A stretch of 64,000 nt of DNA, from contig JANCRA010000001.1 in assembly GCA_024362935.1 (NCBI GenBank), positions 49,511,501 to 49,575,500 of the forward strand, given 5' to 3'. The stretch's first letter is position 1, and each line of letters begins with the position of its first letter. Positions 39,393-52,621 of the stretch are shown here, one piece after another. This stretch comes from Setophaga petechia (Eukaryota; Chordata; Aves; Passeriformes; Parulidae). The notes beneath the pieces are model-generated. The model saw only the letters and a list, made by a program, of their open reading frames with translations. It was not told the DNA's origin and ran no database searches. A program made the translations under genes and the position numbers.

Positions 39393-41377
39393 CTAAATAT
39401 AGGATAAAAACACTGATCTTCTCAAGAGTCTGAGGGACAAAGGAGAAATCAGCTATGGGTGCCACCTTAGCTATGTTACCACTGAGTTTTCTACTAACAT
39501 GAACCATGAGAAAGAAGCAGATCAGAACCCAGAACCTAGACTACAAATAGTAAAGCGTAATGTAACAGTGTGAGGCTGATGCACAAACCAGAAATCTGAG
39601 GCACAAAATCAGATGCAAGTAGAAAGAGATATTACAGGTAAAAAGAAATCGCAGCAAGTATAGGGAACTAATGTAGGGAACATCAACCTCAAATCTGTAA
39701 GACAGAGAAAGAAATGAGCATGCTAGGGGATCTGTAGAAAAGTCTCAGTCCATCTGACACAGCTCATAGGAAGACACCTTTGCTTAGCATTTAAAGAACT
39801 GACAGAAGCACTGTCATATACAAGAGTGGAAAACAAAAAATGATCTTTAAAAGCCAGGGACGTACAGACCAGAAGATTGAAGGAGCATAATTGCCTGGCA
39901 AGTCTTTGAGCCCATAGAGATTGAGAAATCGCAGAGGTCCATTCTTATTGTCGTGGTGTACAAATAACATTTATTGCCAATTTAATTAATGTGGTCTTAG
40001 TTCTTGATCTGCACTAAAGTATTCACCTTAGCCCTTATTTTTCAGGTACAGATTTACTGACATAGGTCTCTGCTCAAGCTGGAAACACAAACCTGTGTTC
40101 CAATACACACATCTATGTCCTACAATTCTTTATATGGAAAACAGCTCTACTCATAGAGTCTACATTATATTTCCCCTACGAAAAATAAATAAATAGATAA
40201 AGACTTCAGAATTGATAATACAGAGGTAATAAACATAACATTTGACAGCTTAAGTTCTATTAGCCAATTGTAAGATAAAATTATATGCTACTAAGTGTCA
40301 GAAAAAGTAGTCCTAATTACTTATTTAATGGGAGAAATTCTCCAAGAATAAAGAATTGTATATAAAACATTATCATGTCATTACAAGTCTGAGGGTACAA
40401 ATTCTCAGTCCATCAACTTCCCCTTGTACATCACAAGCAATAAAAAACCCCTAGCACTTGGTAGTCCACTCTTTTCTGACACCCCACATAAACCAGTTTT
40501 ACAGTAATAGGAAAAACCCTTAAGATGACAAAACTCCAGATCACTCACTGGTTCACTAATAATGCTTGAGTAAATCTTCCTGAGAGCTTCTACATGCCTT
40601 TCTTCATATGCTATAGCTCACACTGCTTGTATAATAATCTAATAAAAAGTGCAGCTATATATTTTTACAGGCCTGATAAACAAATACGTCCATCTCTTAA
40701 CACATCCTAGAGGCCTTTGCTTCATTTTGTACATCCTTAGCTAACACAGCTAGTGCAAAGTGCAGCACATTTAAAAAATATAATAGACAAACTTACATAA
40801 AATATAAGCACATTCATTTATGTTATAAATAATCAAATGAATTGTTAATTAAATATAACTGTAAGTTACTCAGGATGAAGAAAGACTTTTTCTTGATTAG
40901 ACTTTGAAAAGTAACATAACTAGCATATCACAGAAGAGATACCACAAGGAGATTGCCACATTTGGCCATCATACATAGATCTGACACAGAAAAGAGAATT
41001 TACAAAATTTTGTCTCCAACACATCAGTCTTAACCAAATAGCTTTTACCTTTCTTTCTATCACTTAATTATGAGACAGTTTATATTTTCTTTCAAACCAT
41101 TGCTACAAAGCAGAGCCACTAAAACACTGACATTTAACATGTCCATTCATACAAGTATATAAAACATCACTTCTTTTAGGATCAATAAATAAAATGCAGA
41201 ACCATCAGAAGTTCTCTGAGTTTGTGATGACTTTCTATCTGCAACAGAAACAATTAATTGTTCCGGTATCTTTCCCTAAACCTTTTGCAATCCCAAAGCA
41301 CTCTACATAAGAAGACAGAGGCACTATGCAACATGTCAGTGCTTGAAGGTTTCATTTTATTTTTATTCCTTATCCAG

Positions 41378-41465
41378 GCTAAAATGCAAGCAGTGGAAAG
41401 AGAGATGACTATATGCCTAATGATTCTGCAACCTAAAAATCAAGGCTGGCAAATACTGTGTAAAG
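41378..41465 (+). CDS. Weak candidate exon on the plus strand
   Basis: Seen: a strong acceptor (TTTTATTTTTATTCCTTATCCAG) ends at 41377 and a modest donor AAAG|GTATCC follows 41465. The 88 bp between are open in the frame that also contains an upstream ATG. The encoded 29 residues are not recognised. No other plus-strand exon was found near it. Confidence 0.12.
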
Positions 41466-42329
41466 GTATCCTTCCCAAATAAATCTGTAATATTTCCCCA
41501 TTTAGAATTCAATTTTTAAGAAATCTATTGACATGAGAAGTTAACCAAATCTTGACAAACTTACTTAATCAACTTTGGCTGTATAGTGAAGGTATTATAC
41601 TGACAATGGGTTAGATCGTACAGCTTCTCCCTGCTGGAACATCCTAGAAATATTCTGTACCTCACCTATGCAAGTTTTCAACAATTCACACTTGCAAACT
41701 GTTGGAATTTAGCATCTCTAATCTAGGTAAATATTAAACATGTTATATTCACTTGCCTTTTTCTTTCCTGGTAAAGAAGTAGACTTGAAAAGTAGCCCAC
41801 CTAGGTATGGAACACAAGACTACAAAAACATAGTTACTTCACCAAAAGACCTTTTTGGTGTGTGGTAAAGAACAGCTGGGAACAGATTCCTATAAAATAA
41901 GAAAAGATAATATGGTCTATGGACTAGGGCCATTGAGAGAAGACACTTTTACACCACTTTGATCCCCAGGCCCTCCCCAGCTGACAACAGGAGGATTCCT
42001 GCACCACACTATCAGGCAGATAAGTTATTTACACAATATGGTCATGCCTCAGAACTTGATGTGTTCCTTTCCATATAGGCCAGGATACACATAAAGACAG
42101 GCATTCCTATGATTGTCAGGCCTCTCCTGATGGCCAGAATAACCAGGGAAACCTCATCCACCAGCCTCTTTACTGCTGGGTGCTTAAGGGATACATTAAC
42201 TACTGAAAAACTCTTTCAGCCCTTGCTGGACTTCCCTGCCTGAGACATTAAAAGGCCCTTCCTTCTCATACATTATGAATATAACACATGAAGAGCACTT
42301 CTCTTTTCAATTACTTTTTAACCAGCCTA

Positions 42330-42885
42330 AAAATAATCTCTGCTAAAAGCACAGCACACCTTGCAGTGCCTTGGCCCAGGTGTGCCTGTGTGAGAGCCAA
42401 TACTCTTTTCTAACACAAGACTGCCTTTGATGGACTTCCTAGGAGGTGCAAACACCTTCCTCAGACTTCTCTCACTCATCACACTGCTAGTCCAGAGCCA
42501 TGATGGTGGTGCTGGAGGAGGAATGGGAGAGCAGGAGCACAGCTGGAGCCCTGCCCATGTATTCACTCGCCACAGGGCCTGTGTACAGTGCTTTGGGCAT
42601 CTCTGTGCTGCCCAAGGCAGAGACGTGCCGAGTTCTGGGGAAAAACATGCAAACATAAAATACCAGCTGTTCAGCTGCTGGGCCAAAAGAGCTTGGAAAG
42701 TTGGGGGTATTTGAAGCCTGTGGTGTTCTGCAGCTCCTGCTTTAGCATGTGGCAAGACAAATCCTGCTGGCAGCTCCCAAACTCAGGCTTTTATAGTCCC
42801 GACTGCCACGCCAAGTCTATGCAGGAAGCTCCTGCTGTTGCAAAGTCCCATTGGGGGCCACTAGTGTTTCACATAGGGCAGTAAA
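42330..42885. other. GC-richer patch without recognised gene
   Basis: GC-richer, stop-poor DNA with overlapping ORFs on both strands (142 codons on minus at 42327-42755; 95 and 98 codons on plus). The peptides share no recognisable motif, the frames compete, and splice signals around them are poor. I read it as composition-driven openness or a decayed repeat. Confidence 0.3.
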
Positions 42886-44199
42886 GATAGAAAACGTGCT
42901 ATAAACCATGGAAACACTTCCTAGTCAAACACAAAAAAAGGTCTTTTTAAGTGCAAGCAAGCAGCCCTGGTCTTGCAAAGGCATTGCTTGACCTCCAAGG
43001 AAGTTCTACAGTCAGCAGCACTTTATGGATTTACCCATCCACTGAGAGAACAAATGAAAAAACAAACACTATAGAGAACATTTATAGAAAGGTTAGTCCC
43101 TTTGCAGTGACACTGGGATATTTTACTCAGAGCATTGGCAAATTACACAAATAAATTTTTTTCTTATTGTGGTGAGTACAAATTGGTACTATTCTACTAT
43201 TCTTTGTCACAGAAAGAGACCCCTCAAGATCTTTTCAGTGTACTTTTATATTAGAGGCTATTTCCATGGAAAGATAGATAACTCAGAAAAGGAACATAAG
43301 TACAAACCATGCCTGTCTTGACCCCAAAAGGAAGAAAAAAATAAAGCATTCCTCAGTAACATTGACAGTCTGAAAGATCCTCTAATGATGCCGAACAAAA
43401 ATTAAGTTACTCAGCTCTCCTCCTTGTCTCTTTCAGTCCTGACATCCAAATTATGAGTCACTACACATTCCATTCCAAAATATGAGCCATGCACTTGGAA
43501 CATGTTCTTTATCTGATTAATCATCTCTGCTTAGATATGTACAGCATCACGACAAGCCATGATCACACAGCTGAACTCAGATTCAGCAATTGAGAGTGTG
43601 CAGGACAGCCAGTGGGAGCACTAAGTCATGGTAGAAGAGGAGATGATGGCTGATCTCCCAATCCTAACTACTGGTAGCTACATACTCATGTTTTTTTTTT
43701 TTTTCCCAGATGCTGAAAGATCTCAACCTCCAGCTACTGCTCCAGAAGGGCATGACAATCTTGTTATACCTATAGTACTGTCTCCTTTTCTATCCTAGAC
43801 AGTCTGAGAGGCTATCTGAAGCATTTCCAGTCTGAAATGTAGCTCTCCACCTCCTATTTTCAAATCAAAGCCCACTCTGAGTCACAACAGGCAAGGAGCA
43901 CATAATAAGGAGACACTATTTTTTTTTTGCAGTCTCATCCTGCACTACAGTGATAAAAGACCACAAGGTCAGCATAAACCCTTGTTCTCAATATGCAATG
44001 TTTTTCTTAAAGGAAAAAGATCTTAAAAGGATGTTAATTCTTCAGCAAGTCACCAATACAGTTTTTTAAAATCTTTTATAAAGCATATGCCAGTCTGAAA
44101 GACACAATCACCTATGTGAGATTTGAGGCAAGACTGTTGCAGAGTTACTGCCTCTTAACTCCATCCTGCAGGATCCTCACCTAGATTCAACTCATTCAT

Positions 44200-45170
44200 A
44201 ACATAGGGTGATCCAGAAACGGATTCCCTGACACGCTGCTCCTAACTCCTTAAAGGAGCGAGTTCCCTAACAGAGACTGTTGACACAGACCTTCCCTCAA
44301 CATTCAAGGTGGAAGGAAAATTGAACCCTTGTAGCTCGCTAGGAATTCCTTCCAGCTTCCTTACAACTCTGGAAGAGCTGGTAAAAATAGTTTGGCAGCT
44401 GCTGGTCCACAGATTGACACACACTCTCCTGAGAATAAGGGTTTCCACCAACCACCTGACTTTTCTAAGGCTGTCTAAGGACCTGGTGAAGGGAAGTTTG
44501 GAATCCTGCAGATATGCAAAGTGATTGACCACTCTGTTACAGCACATAGCTCCACTCTTTAAGTCTGGTGTGCTTCCTCTCCTCCTCCCAAATATGTGCT
44601 TATTGCACATTTCAGACTGCAGTCTCTTTGTCAAAACCCTCCTGGATCTTCTCTGCAAGAGGATTACTTTCATGAACTGTTGTTACTACTTCAGAATAGA
44701 CCTCCTTGACCTTCCACCTGGCTTTGTGGATAGCTCTGTTAAACTGCTTTGCATGTGGTACATTCTGTATTGAAAAGAAGGCAGCCACTAAGCTTTGAGC
44801 AGAGCACCCCTCCAAAGCAGCGTGCCATGCATGGAATCATCCTGGCAGTGGGAGATAGATGGACCATGCTATATGTCCTTTAGAGAGATGTGTTGGCACA
44901 ATCAGGTCACCCTAAGTGCATCCCTGAGAGGTGCAAGCCATCCAAACCTGCAAGCCTGCACACACATGAGAGGGAGGGTGGGTGCTCCTGGAGTTTCACC
45001 CACAGCTGCCAGATAGGGCACCCCACTGGCACAGCTAGGGAAATCAGGGAAATGGAATCCCTAGGGAAGCCCATCAGTGCAGCACAGTCATGCCCAGAGA
45101 CCCCTGAGGTTACAGCAGACAAGCCTTCGAGGCTCTTCAAGACTGATAGGACTCCATAGCTGCTTTTATA
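44200..45170. other. Compositionally distinct segment, unidentified
   Basis: This stretch is GC-richer than its flanks, and both strands are unusually open. The minus strand has a 143-codon ORF (44242-44673) and a 67-codon ORF in another frame upstream (44612-44815). The plus strand has ORFs of 71-89 codons. The minus-strand peptide at 44612-44815 (contains KARWKVKEVYSEVV) reads like decayed coding sequence, and the frame switch within the overlap would fit a frameshifted relic. It could be a processed pseudogene or a fragment of an old endogenous retroelement. I found no TG...CA-ended direct repeats, primer-binding site or recognisable motif to prove either. Confidence 0.3.
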
Positions 45171-45799
45171 GCATTTCATAACACAGTAATTGCACAGCAG
45201 GAAGAGTCAAAGATATTTTCCTTGGACATTTTCCCAAGAGGGTGATTATGAGCTCTAATGTCCAATAACAACAGAGTTCATCAGCAACACGTATTTTTTT
45301 AAATGGTTCCTCACTGCCCAAAGACTTAATAAATGTTGTAAGATGACAACCTAGTAAAGAAGGAAAATGGGAATTTTTCATGTTCCTGTATGCCCCTAAA
45401 AATTTCAGTTATCTTATAGAACTGTCATACAAAATACAGAAAACTTAAAATACACTGTTGATCTACAGTTGGCAAATGTATAACCCTTACTTTTTCTGTA
45501 CCATAAGCATCGAACTTGAAATAATTTTCTAATGACTTGCTGTCTAACACATTGAATTAGTCACTTCTTTGATAAATGATGAAAGTACTCTTTGTAACAA
45601 AATAGTAGTGTTCATACAAAATGAATGGGAACTACAGAAGAAATTGATCTACCCAAGAACTGCATGCATTTATTGAGACTGATTATTTGTTTTAATTAAT
45701 CTAAGCTCAAAAATATCCTCAGCTCTCAAAACATAAGAAATTACTTTTATTTGGCTCCAAACTAAAACATTAATTCAGGTCAGTTTTTCTTGAGATTTG

Positions 45800-45831
45800 T
45801 CAAAATAGTTTTAGCATCAAAATAGTTTTAG
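45800..45831 (+). repeat. Short direct repeat, 17-bp period
   Basis: TCAAAATAGTTTTAG occurs at 45800-45814 and again at 45817-45831. Slippage-type duplication in AT-rich DNA. Confidence 0.85.
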
Positions 45832-47124
45832 GGTTTTTTTCATAAAAATTCTTAGGCTAATTCCAAATTAAGTTTAAAAGAAATATCTGAACACAAGTGT
45901 TCTGCACAATTCATATCAAAATTTCAGGAAATTCCCATACTGGAATTTGTTAAAGACATTAAATTTAATTTACCCTTTGTTGGAAAAGTGCCCAACAGTT
46001 TAGAATGGTCTGCTCAGTACTTTAGCTCAACCTTTCACCATAAACACAACAGCACAAATAGCACAGTACTTTAAAGGTTTATTACAGCACAACATAAATA
46101 GGACCAGAACACCTCACATTACTTCCAGCAGTGCCAATGTCAATACCAAAAGTAACAGCTAAAACTTGTTGAGTTCATGAAATCCCACAGAAGCATTACA
46201 TAGATTAGCAGCAGCAAACAGAGTTATTCTGTAAACCACACTACCCAGAAGTGCTTTGATTGACTTAGATTAATTCAGGTTCGATAACATCAACACTTTG
46301 GGTCATTTTGCTGGTGTGACATGGTTTCTCAGGTTTGAAGCCGTATTGAAGATTTAGCAAACAAGCTGCAGTTCTTTTGCTGTTTTTACTCTCCAGCACC
46401 AGCTCCTGGGTCCCTTTAGGTCACCAGCAGCTCAATGTCCATGTTTGTACACAGGATTTAATTAATTAATTAAGTAGAGACCTTTTTAACATAAGATGAA
46501 ACCCCCATCATTATATTAATTGCAAACAAGAGTGAATCAATACTACTTTTTTCACAAGAGAGCTTTATGCTGTTACTCTACTTATCTACCATTTGAGATG
46601 GTAATTGCCCTCAGGAATTATAAGACAAAAAGGTAAATCACTTCAGTTCAATTCGTATTACATGGAACAGCAGTTTTTACTTCAGTGCACATGAAACCTC
46701 TTACTTCTAGGGTTTTCCTCCCCCATTTTTTCCAGTTAGACACAGGATATAGACTATGAAAAATGTGAGATAAAACTGTGCTTTTAGGATCAAATATTTT
46801 CAATCCAAGTATAAAGTTTACAGTATGGAGGACTTCCCTGTAAGGTATTTAATATTATTGATCACAATTATGTCTTTAGGGGAATTTTCTGCTCCTTCCT
46901 TTTATCTCTGTTGCAGATGGAAGCCAATGGCATAATTTTCACCTTTAACCCATTTTAAATGCAGAAGGATCCTATCAGGTGTGTTAGGAAGATGTTGCTT
47001 AATGTGATGTTCAGCTATCATTAAGAGTTAGCTTCAAGCATAAAGAAAAAAATACATTTACTCATTCTAGAGAATAGCACTAAAATTAGACAGTGATAAC
47101 TCCAGATAAACTGATGCCACAGGC

Positions 47125-47575
47125 AGGTGAAAAGGGGAAGAAAGGTGTGGGGAGGGGTAGAGAAAGGTAGAGAAGAGCAGAAGAGAAGGGAAAGGAAACT
47201 ACGTGTCTGCCCTACAGCTATGGTTTTGTCACACAGGGGAGAACAGGATAGAGGGGTTTAAGAAGGTGAAGAACGACAGAAGGGCAGAAAAAGGCTGAGA
47301 TCTGTGTGTGGAGATTGGCAGGCAGCAACCAATGGAACAAAAGGAAAAGGAGTGGAAGGGGGACAATGAAGGGCAGGAAAAGTCAGAGAAAGTAAACAAA
47401 AAAAAAAGTGGAGTGGGGAGAGAGTAGCAGACAAGAGCAAAGGGAAAAATAGGAGAGTAAAAAAGAAAAGGAAAAGAAGAAAGGCAGAAAATAAATAGAA
47501 GAAGAGATGGGCAGAAGTAAAAGAAGAGTTGAGAAAAGAACAGAGGGGTTGAGAAGGTCAGAAAAGTTCAAAGAG
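47125..47575 (+). repeat. Long purine (GA/GGA-rich) low-complexity tract
   Basis: The plus strand is almost all A and G in two parts, about 47125-47202 and 47236-47575, separated by a short mixed-sequence break around GTCTGCCCTACAGCTATGG. It has no fixed repeat unit; AGAGAAGAG, GGAAAAG and GGGGAGGGG-type words recur. Minus-strand ORFs here (47258-47571) are leucine/serine/phenylalanine artefacts of the pyrimidine strand. Confidence 0.85.
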
Positions 47576-50500
47576 CATCAAAGGTCACTGTCAATACTGG
47601 CACTATGAGTGTACTAAGGAAATTCATCCTATGATTCATCAGAGTTGCTTAAGGATCCATGATCAGTGCAGTGCACCTCATTTCCCTCAAAAATAGATAT
47701 ACATATCCATTTTTCAGTTCAAATGGGAAACGTGGGAGTTTTGCTCTCCTCTTTCCCTAGCTTGCTGCCTTAGGTCTGGGAACAGAGAATTCCAATTCTA
47801 TACATGCCCATCACAGTAAACAATTTCCAAACCATCTGCTATCTAATAAAACAACTCATCTAGACAAACCCTAGCCCGGGCAACAAATCTGATATTGTAC
47901 TTGAAGTCACCATAACTGTTAACGACCTGCCATATATAAAACAAAGTATTTCACAATGAAAAGTCCTGCACTGAAAGAATATTAAGAATTTAATGCCAAG
48001 TACTCAAATCCTAGGCAAAAAGCCTGTCTCCAGTTCTCTCTGCACTATCAGTTTTTAATTTCATAAAGCCATTTTTTATTCCCCTCCTGTGGGATGAATG
48101 CTTCATTCAGAGTGTAGTGTGGGGCCATATGACACAAGTGAATCAGGGCTGAGCAGTGAAGGTCGCTGTCCATGCCTCATTTGTGCCAATGCTGCAAGGA
48201 GTTAATAAATGGAGCTGGACACAGAAGAGAAATGAATGTTTGAACAGCAAGACAACTGACACTACTCCAGAGAATTGGATTCCAACACCATCTCTGCCAT
48301 CAGGCTCCACAGTGATGCTGGGCAAACATTTCACAGATGGCTACTAATTGTGTCTTTCTCATTTCCTGCATGCTCAGTAGGCAATACCTGAGGCCAGGCT
48401 GACAGAAGCACTAAGCAGTCAAACAGTATTTGACTGAAGAGCCTTTCTAGGCTGCCGTAAAAACTCAATGCCTCTGAAAATTCAGATCATGACTCTTCAA
48501 ACAAATGTTTGCTTGACAGTTTTGGTCATAATCTCCTGAAGAGCCAATTGTGTATTTGTGAAAAAGAGATAAAGCAGCAACTTTCCTTTGGGTATGGTTA
48601 TGATAAATTCATTAAAGTTTATGCAGCAATTCAAGACAATGGCACTCTAATACAAAATTCCCACTACAACACATGATGATGATGCAGAGTATTTACAGAG
48701 AAGTTGCAAAGAAGTATACTAAATACAACATTCAGTTATACATTGGGGACGATTAAAAGTACAAATACATGCACTGAACAGCAAACAGTTTCCTTTCTCT
48801 GTAAGACCTCTGAGAAAATCATGTGTGACTTCACAGGAAAAACTAATTTATCATACAACTATGTAGAAAAATGCAATGGATTAGAAATAGAAGGCAATTT
48901 TCATTTTGGTATCAGCTATTTTTGTAATATCTGTTTTTTTGAAATCCTAACACTCATATTTTCTGACACGATTTGTGCTTATATGAATCCATATACATTA
49001 TAGAAAGACTTCTGTCAAATTTCATAAGTTTGTAACAGTTGCCTTGGCAACTAAATTTAAACAGATCTGCTGGTTCCTCTCTTGACCCTTTCTTTCTGAA
49101 GCTGTTTTGAAATCTAGCTTTTCAATACTCTTCAATATCCTTCTGCTTTGCAAATAAAAATATTCTAAAGAGTTCAGCAACAGGGTTCCTATGAGATTAT
49201 GAAAAATGTCTGTCTATTGTTGTTCTACACTTCATAAATCAGGTTTTTTGATAGTAAAAATCACGCTAGTTTCCTGTTCTCACATGGTCCTCTGTAAGAA
49301 TTATTTCTGAAATTAGCCACAACCCCAATCTGGGCTGAGGAATAGGTATGGAATTTTCTTTTTTTTAACCTTCTGACTGAACTCTAAGGGGTTTTGTTTT
49401 GTCTTTACAGTTTGTGCATGCTGTCTTTCTATAGTAACAGTCAATAAATTCAAGATGAATGTTTCACAGTAGGGCTTATCCTTATCCTGTTGATTCACTA
49501 GTGGCTATACCTTGACCTTCCCCATTTCCTTTCATAATCAAATCCCAGCTACCAGCCACCCCAAGGCTGCTCTAAATGGTGCTCAAATGCAGCAAAGTAA
49601 ACAAAACCTTGCTGGACATGAGGATTTACTCTAGACTTTTTTTTTCCCTCTCCCTGCTCCCCAAGGTGTCATCTGACACATATTTCATATTTCAGGCTGC
49701 AAAGAGGAGTGAAATAAGACAGCTCTCCTGGCATGATGCCACCAAGGGATTTTCCTCCCTTCAGCACACTCCCTGGGCAGAAAGCTGTGCCAGCTGCCCT
49801 GCTGCTCCAACCTGCAGGAACAGTGCAAAATAGTGTGGAGACAGAAGATCTGGGCCATGATAACTTTTTGAAGAAAGCATTGATTCCCACTCTGTGATTG
49901 ATGTTCAGGATGTTTCAGATTAATGTTTTTTTCCTAAACCACAGCTCTCAGGTTGAGGAAAATAGAGTTTTGTGTTGCCTTACCTTCACTTGCAACAGGC
50001 TGAAGTTAAGGGGCTTAGAGTCCACAAGACAGTGGGCAAATACCAATGAATAATGAACACAGATTTGTAAGAGTTGGTTAAGCATTTGTCAATGAGCCAT
50101 CAGCAGCAAGGAATATCATAAACACTTCCCTCATCTCAGGTATTTTTGAACGTTTCCATAAAAAACCTACTCCAGAAACAGAGCCATGGTCATTTTTATG
50201 CCTTTTATGTTGAAATAATTACATTTGCAGGTTATTTTAAATGGCATCAAGAAATCTATATGAAAAACTCAACAACCTAAATTTCCACTGATAATGGTTT
50301 TCACCAAGTGACAGTTTCAGAAGATGTTCTGTGTGAAGAACTGTCAGTTTTCATTTATGTTTTGCATTAGAAGGATGCATTCAGAATGATAAACTGTAAA
50401 TTGTAGCAAACTAAAGCAAAATTTCATAAATCTTAGTTATATTAACCAACACATGATTCTGACATACTTAACACAAGAAAATCAATCAAACTCAGCTCCA

Positions 50501-51074
50501 ATTAAGCTCAGCTACTAATCAAAGAGCTGCCATTGTTAGGAATAGTGATTGCTTTTGAAGTTTTGAGCAAGAAATCAAAGGAAGTTTTGGCATATGGTAC
50601 GTCATGTGGAAAAGGAAATCCTTTGGCTTGGACACGCTGTGGAAGGGAAGCCCATGTGGCTAAGAAACACTGTATTGCTATAAAAAATACAGTTTATGCA
50701 TATTTAAAATTAAATTCAAATCATGTCAATTTCTGTGGCTTGAAGTATTTCTCATTATGCTCTTCTAACTTTTGAACAGCTTGTGCTCAGCTGAAGTCAC
50801 GTGCCGAGAGGGAATATGACAGTCTGCAATTCTGACCATGGAGGTCCATATTTGTCAGAGGCAATACTGAAAAACCCCCATCAAGTACAAAGATGTACTT
50901 CATTTTGAAGAATTTCAGTAAGGGGCGAACAATATATGCTATATGTGATTATGAGTTTGCATTTGATATCTGTCTAATTTGCTACAAACATATAGACCAA
51001 AAGCCATGTAAAGGAAAGCTACTTTAAAGCCTTTTTAAAATTAAAAGTCAAGACTTGAAGTTTGATTCCTTTCC

Positions 51075-51102
51075 TATTGTCCACTTTACAAAGTGGACAA
51101 TA
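51075..51102. repeat. Near-perfect palindrome, 13-bp arms, 2-nt spacer
   Basis: TATTGTCCACTTT (51075-51087) and AAAGTGGACAATA (51090-51102) are exact reverse complements around AC. It is followed by an A-rich run (AAATTAAAAAAAAATAAAA). Confidence 0.9.
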
Positions 51103-51887
51103 AAATTAAAAAAAAATAAAAATCAAGTACTCTAGTGTAGTATCAGTTATGTTAAGATGATTATCTCAAGAGCAAAAGGGAATCATAGATGTACTGGGAA
51201 CAAGACTTCCCCAGATTTAAATATTCTTACAGTCAAAGTGGCAACAGCTTAACAATTCCATCTGCAGCATTTCAAATTATATTTTTTTCCTTAGAGTGAG
51301 AGAAATGGAAGTGCTGTGCTCTTCTGCCAACTCTAGTAGCCTGTGCCACACATTTCCATGACACAATTCTTGGTCCCCTTTATTTACCATGGTTTAGTAC
51401 TAGAGAGGTTTTTAAAACTATAAATATATTTAGTTTTAGCTCAATGCTAACATTTGTGACAACAGACTTTGATGATCCACTTCATGCACGTCTACAGTTC
51501 ACCAAAGAGAACAGGGCAAACAAGACTACCTCAGTACACCCCTGTATATTAGTATTGTTCTAGCAGTGTTGCTACAGCTGTGCCCCCTCTACTGCTAGCT
51601 TGCCTTCATTTACCTGGCACTTAAAATTTTATTCCAATCCCACACTTTAAAATACGACCCTGAACTTTACTCACAGGTATCCACACTTAGAAATGTAGTT
51701 CTGTATCACCTTTAAGTATCTCTGCTTAGCTACATGAAGGATTTATCTAAATCCCTTCTGGCTGCCAAAATCTTACAGAAACAACTTCCAACGATACTTT
51801 TTCCTTTTATGATGAGATTCCATCCCAAATGATAAATGTAGAATACAAGAAATGGAGGCCAGACATGCATGCAATCAAGCTGTAAAT

Positions 51888-51929
51888 GTCTTTGCATGTA
51901 CTATAGTCCGGTGCAGTACATGCAAAGAC
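51888..51929. repeat. Inverted repeat, 15-bp perfect arms, 12-nt loop
   Basis: GTCTTTGCATGTACT (51888-51902) and AGTACATGCAAAGAC (51915-51929) are exact reverse complements around ATAGTCCGGTGC. The loop contains the only CpG nearby. It is too short for a canonical pre-miRNA unless outer mismatched pairing adds to it. Each arm contains ATGCAAA or its complement, a POU/octamer-like core. Confidence 0.9.
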
Positions 51930-52621
51930 TATCGTCTTGTCAATTAAGACACAGTTCTTTCCCAGATGAAACAGAAACTTTCTCAGGACACGTTGTTTCC
52001 TAGGGTTTCACTCCGCACTAACACACTCCTACCACTCTTTTTCTCTTGCTCCAGTCACTAGAAAAGGGAGCTTCTAGGCAAAACAAGCCCAGACAAGGAG
52101 AGAATACAAGCATAGAAGCAGATTTTGTACCCAGCTATGTACACCAGATTCTGCAGCACTTCATATTATTTCCTCTTAATGTGTTTGGCTTTCTGACCAG
52201 AAGATTAGAAGTTTGCAGTTCAACCTTGAAGTTTTTTTTTAAAGCAAAACAAAACCCGACACTTTAAAAAAAAAAGTGACACAAAGGAACAAATTACTTT
52301 CAGTTCACAAGGAAGTTGCAATGTTGTATATTTTAAATACAAGATGATGCCAAACTAACACGCCTTCATTGTGCTAGATACTACTTAGACATATTTTAAT
52401 GTAACCTTTTTGGATCAACTTTTGTTGTGTTAATTTACCATAACATTTCTTCCAGCCAGTGAATTTTCACTACATATTATCACCTTCCAATATTCTCTTT
52501 CTACCAAATAATAAATTACGAACTCAGCACTAGTCAGCACAAGCTAGAAAGATGGTAACAAAAGAAGTGCTGTATGTGGAGTCTTGACATTGCCATTCTG
52601 GAGTCCTGACACACTTCTAAA

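Larger units (their letters stand above)
25779..41377. other. Non-coding AT-rich DNA with small GC-richer patches
   Basis: No supported gene. Contains two MIR-like remnants (29.9-30.4 kb), the hairpins at 33714 and 35154, an A14 run at 37148-37161 and GC-richer patches near 28990-29160, 30880-31080, 31380-31830, 33180-33430 and 37670-38095. The patches have open frames on both strands but no recognised product. The upstream part of the WSC-like gene might lie here but I could not identify its exons. Confidence 0.6.
41466..52621. other. Non-coding AT-rich DNA
   Basis: No supported gene. Includes T14 at 43691-43704, the unidentified segment at 44200-45170, TAATTAATTAATTAAT at about 46458-46472, the purine tract at 47.1-47.6 kb and the two inverted repeats at 51.0-51.9 kb. 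A GC-richer patch at 49560-49850 has opposing ORFs but no recognised product. Confidence 0.6.

Noticed and set aside
42327..42755. 142-codon minus-strand ORF
   Set aside because: Plus strand equally open in the same GC-richer patch; no recognisable motif; openness explained by composition.
47258..47571. Leucine/serine-rich minus ORFs resembling signal or membrane peptides
   Set aside because: They are translations of the pyrimidine strand of the purine tract.
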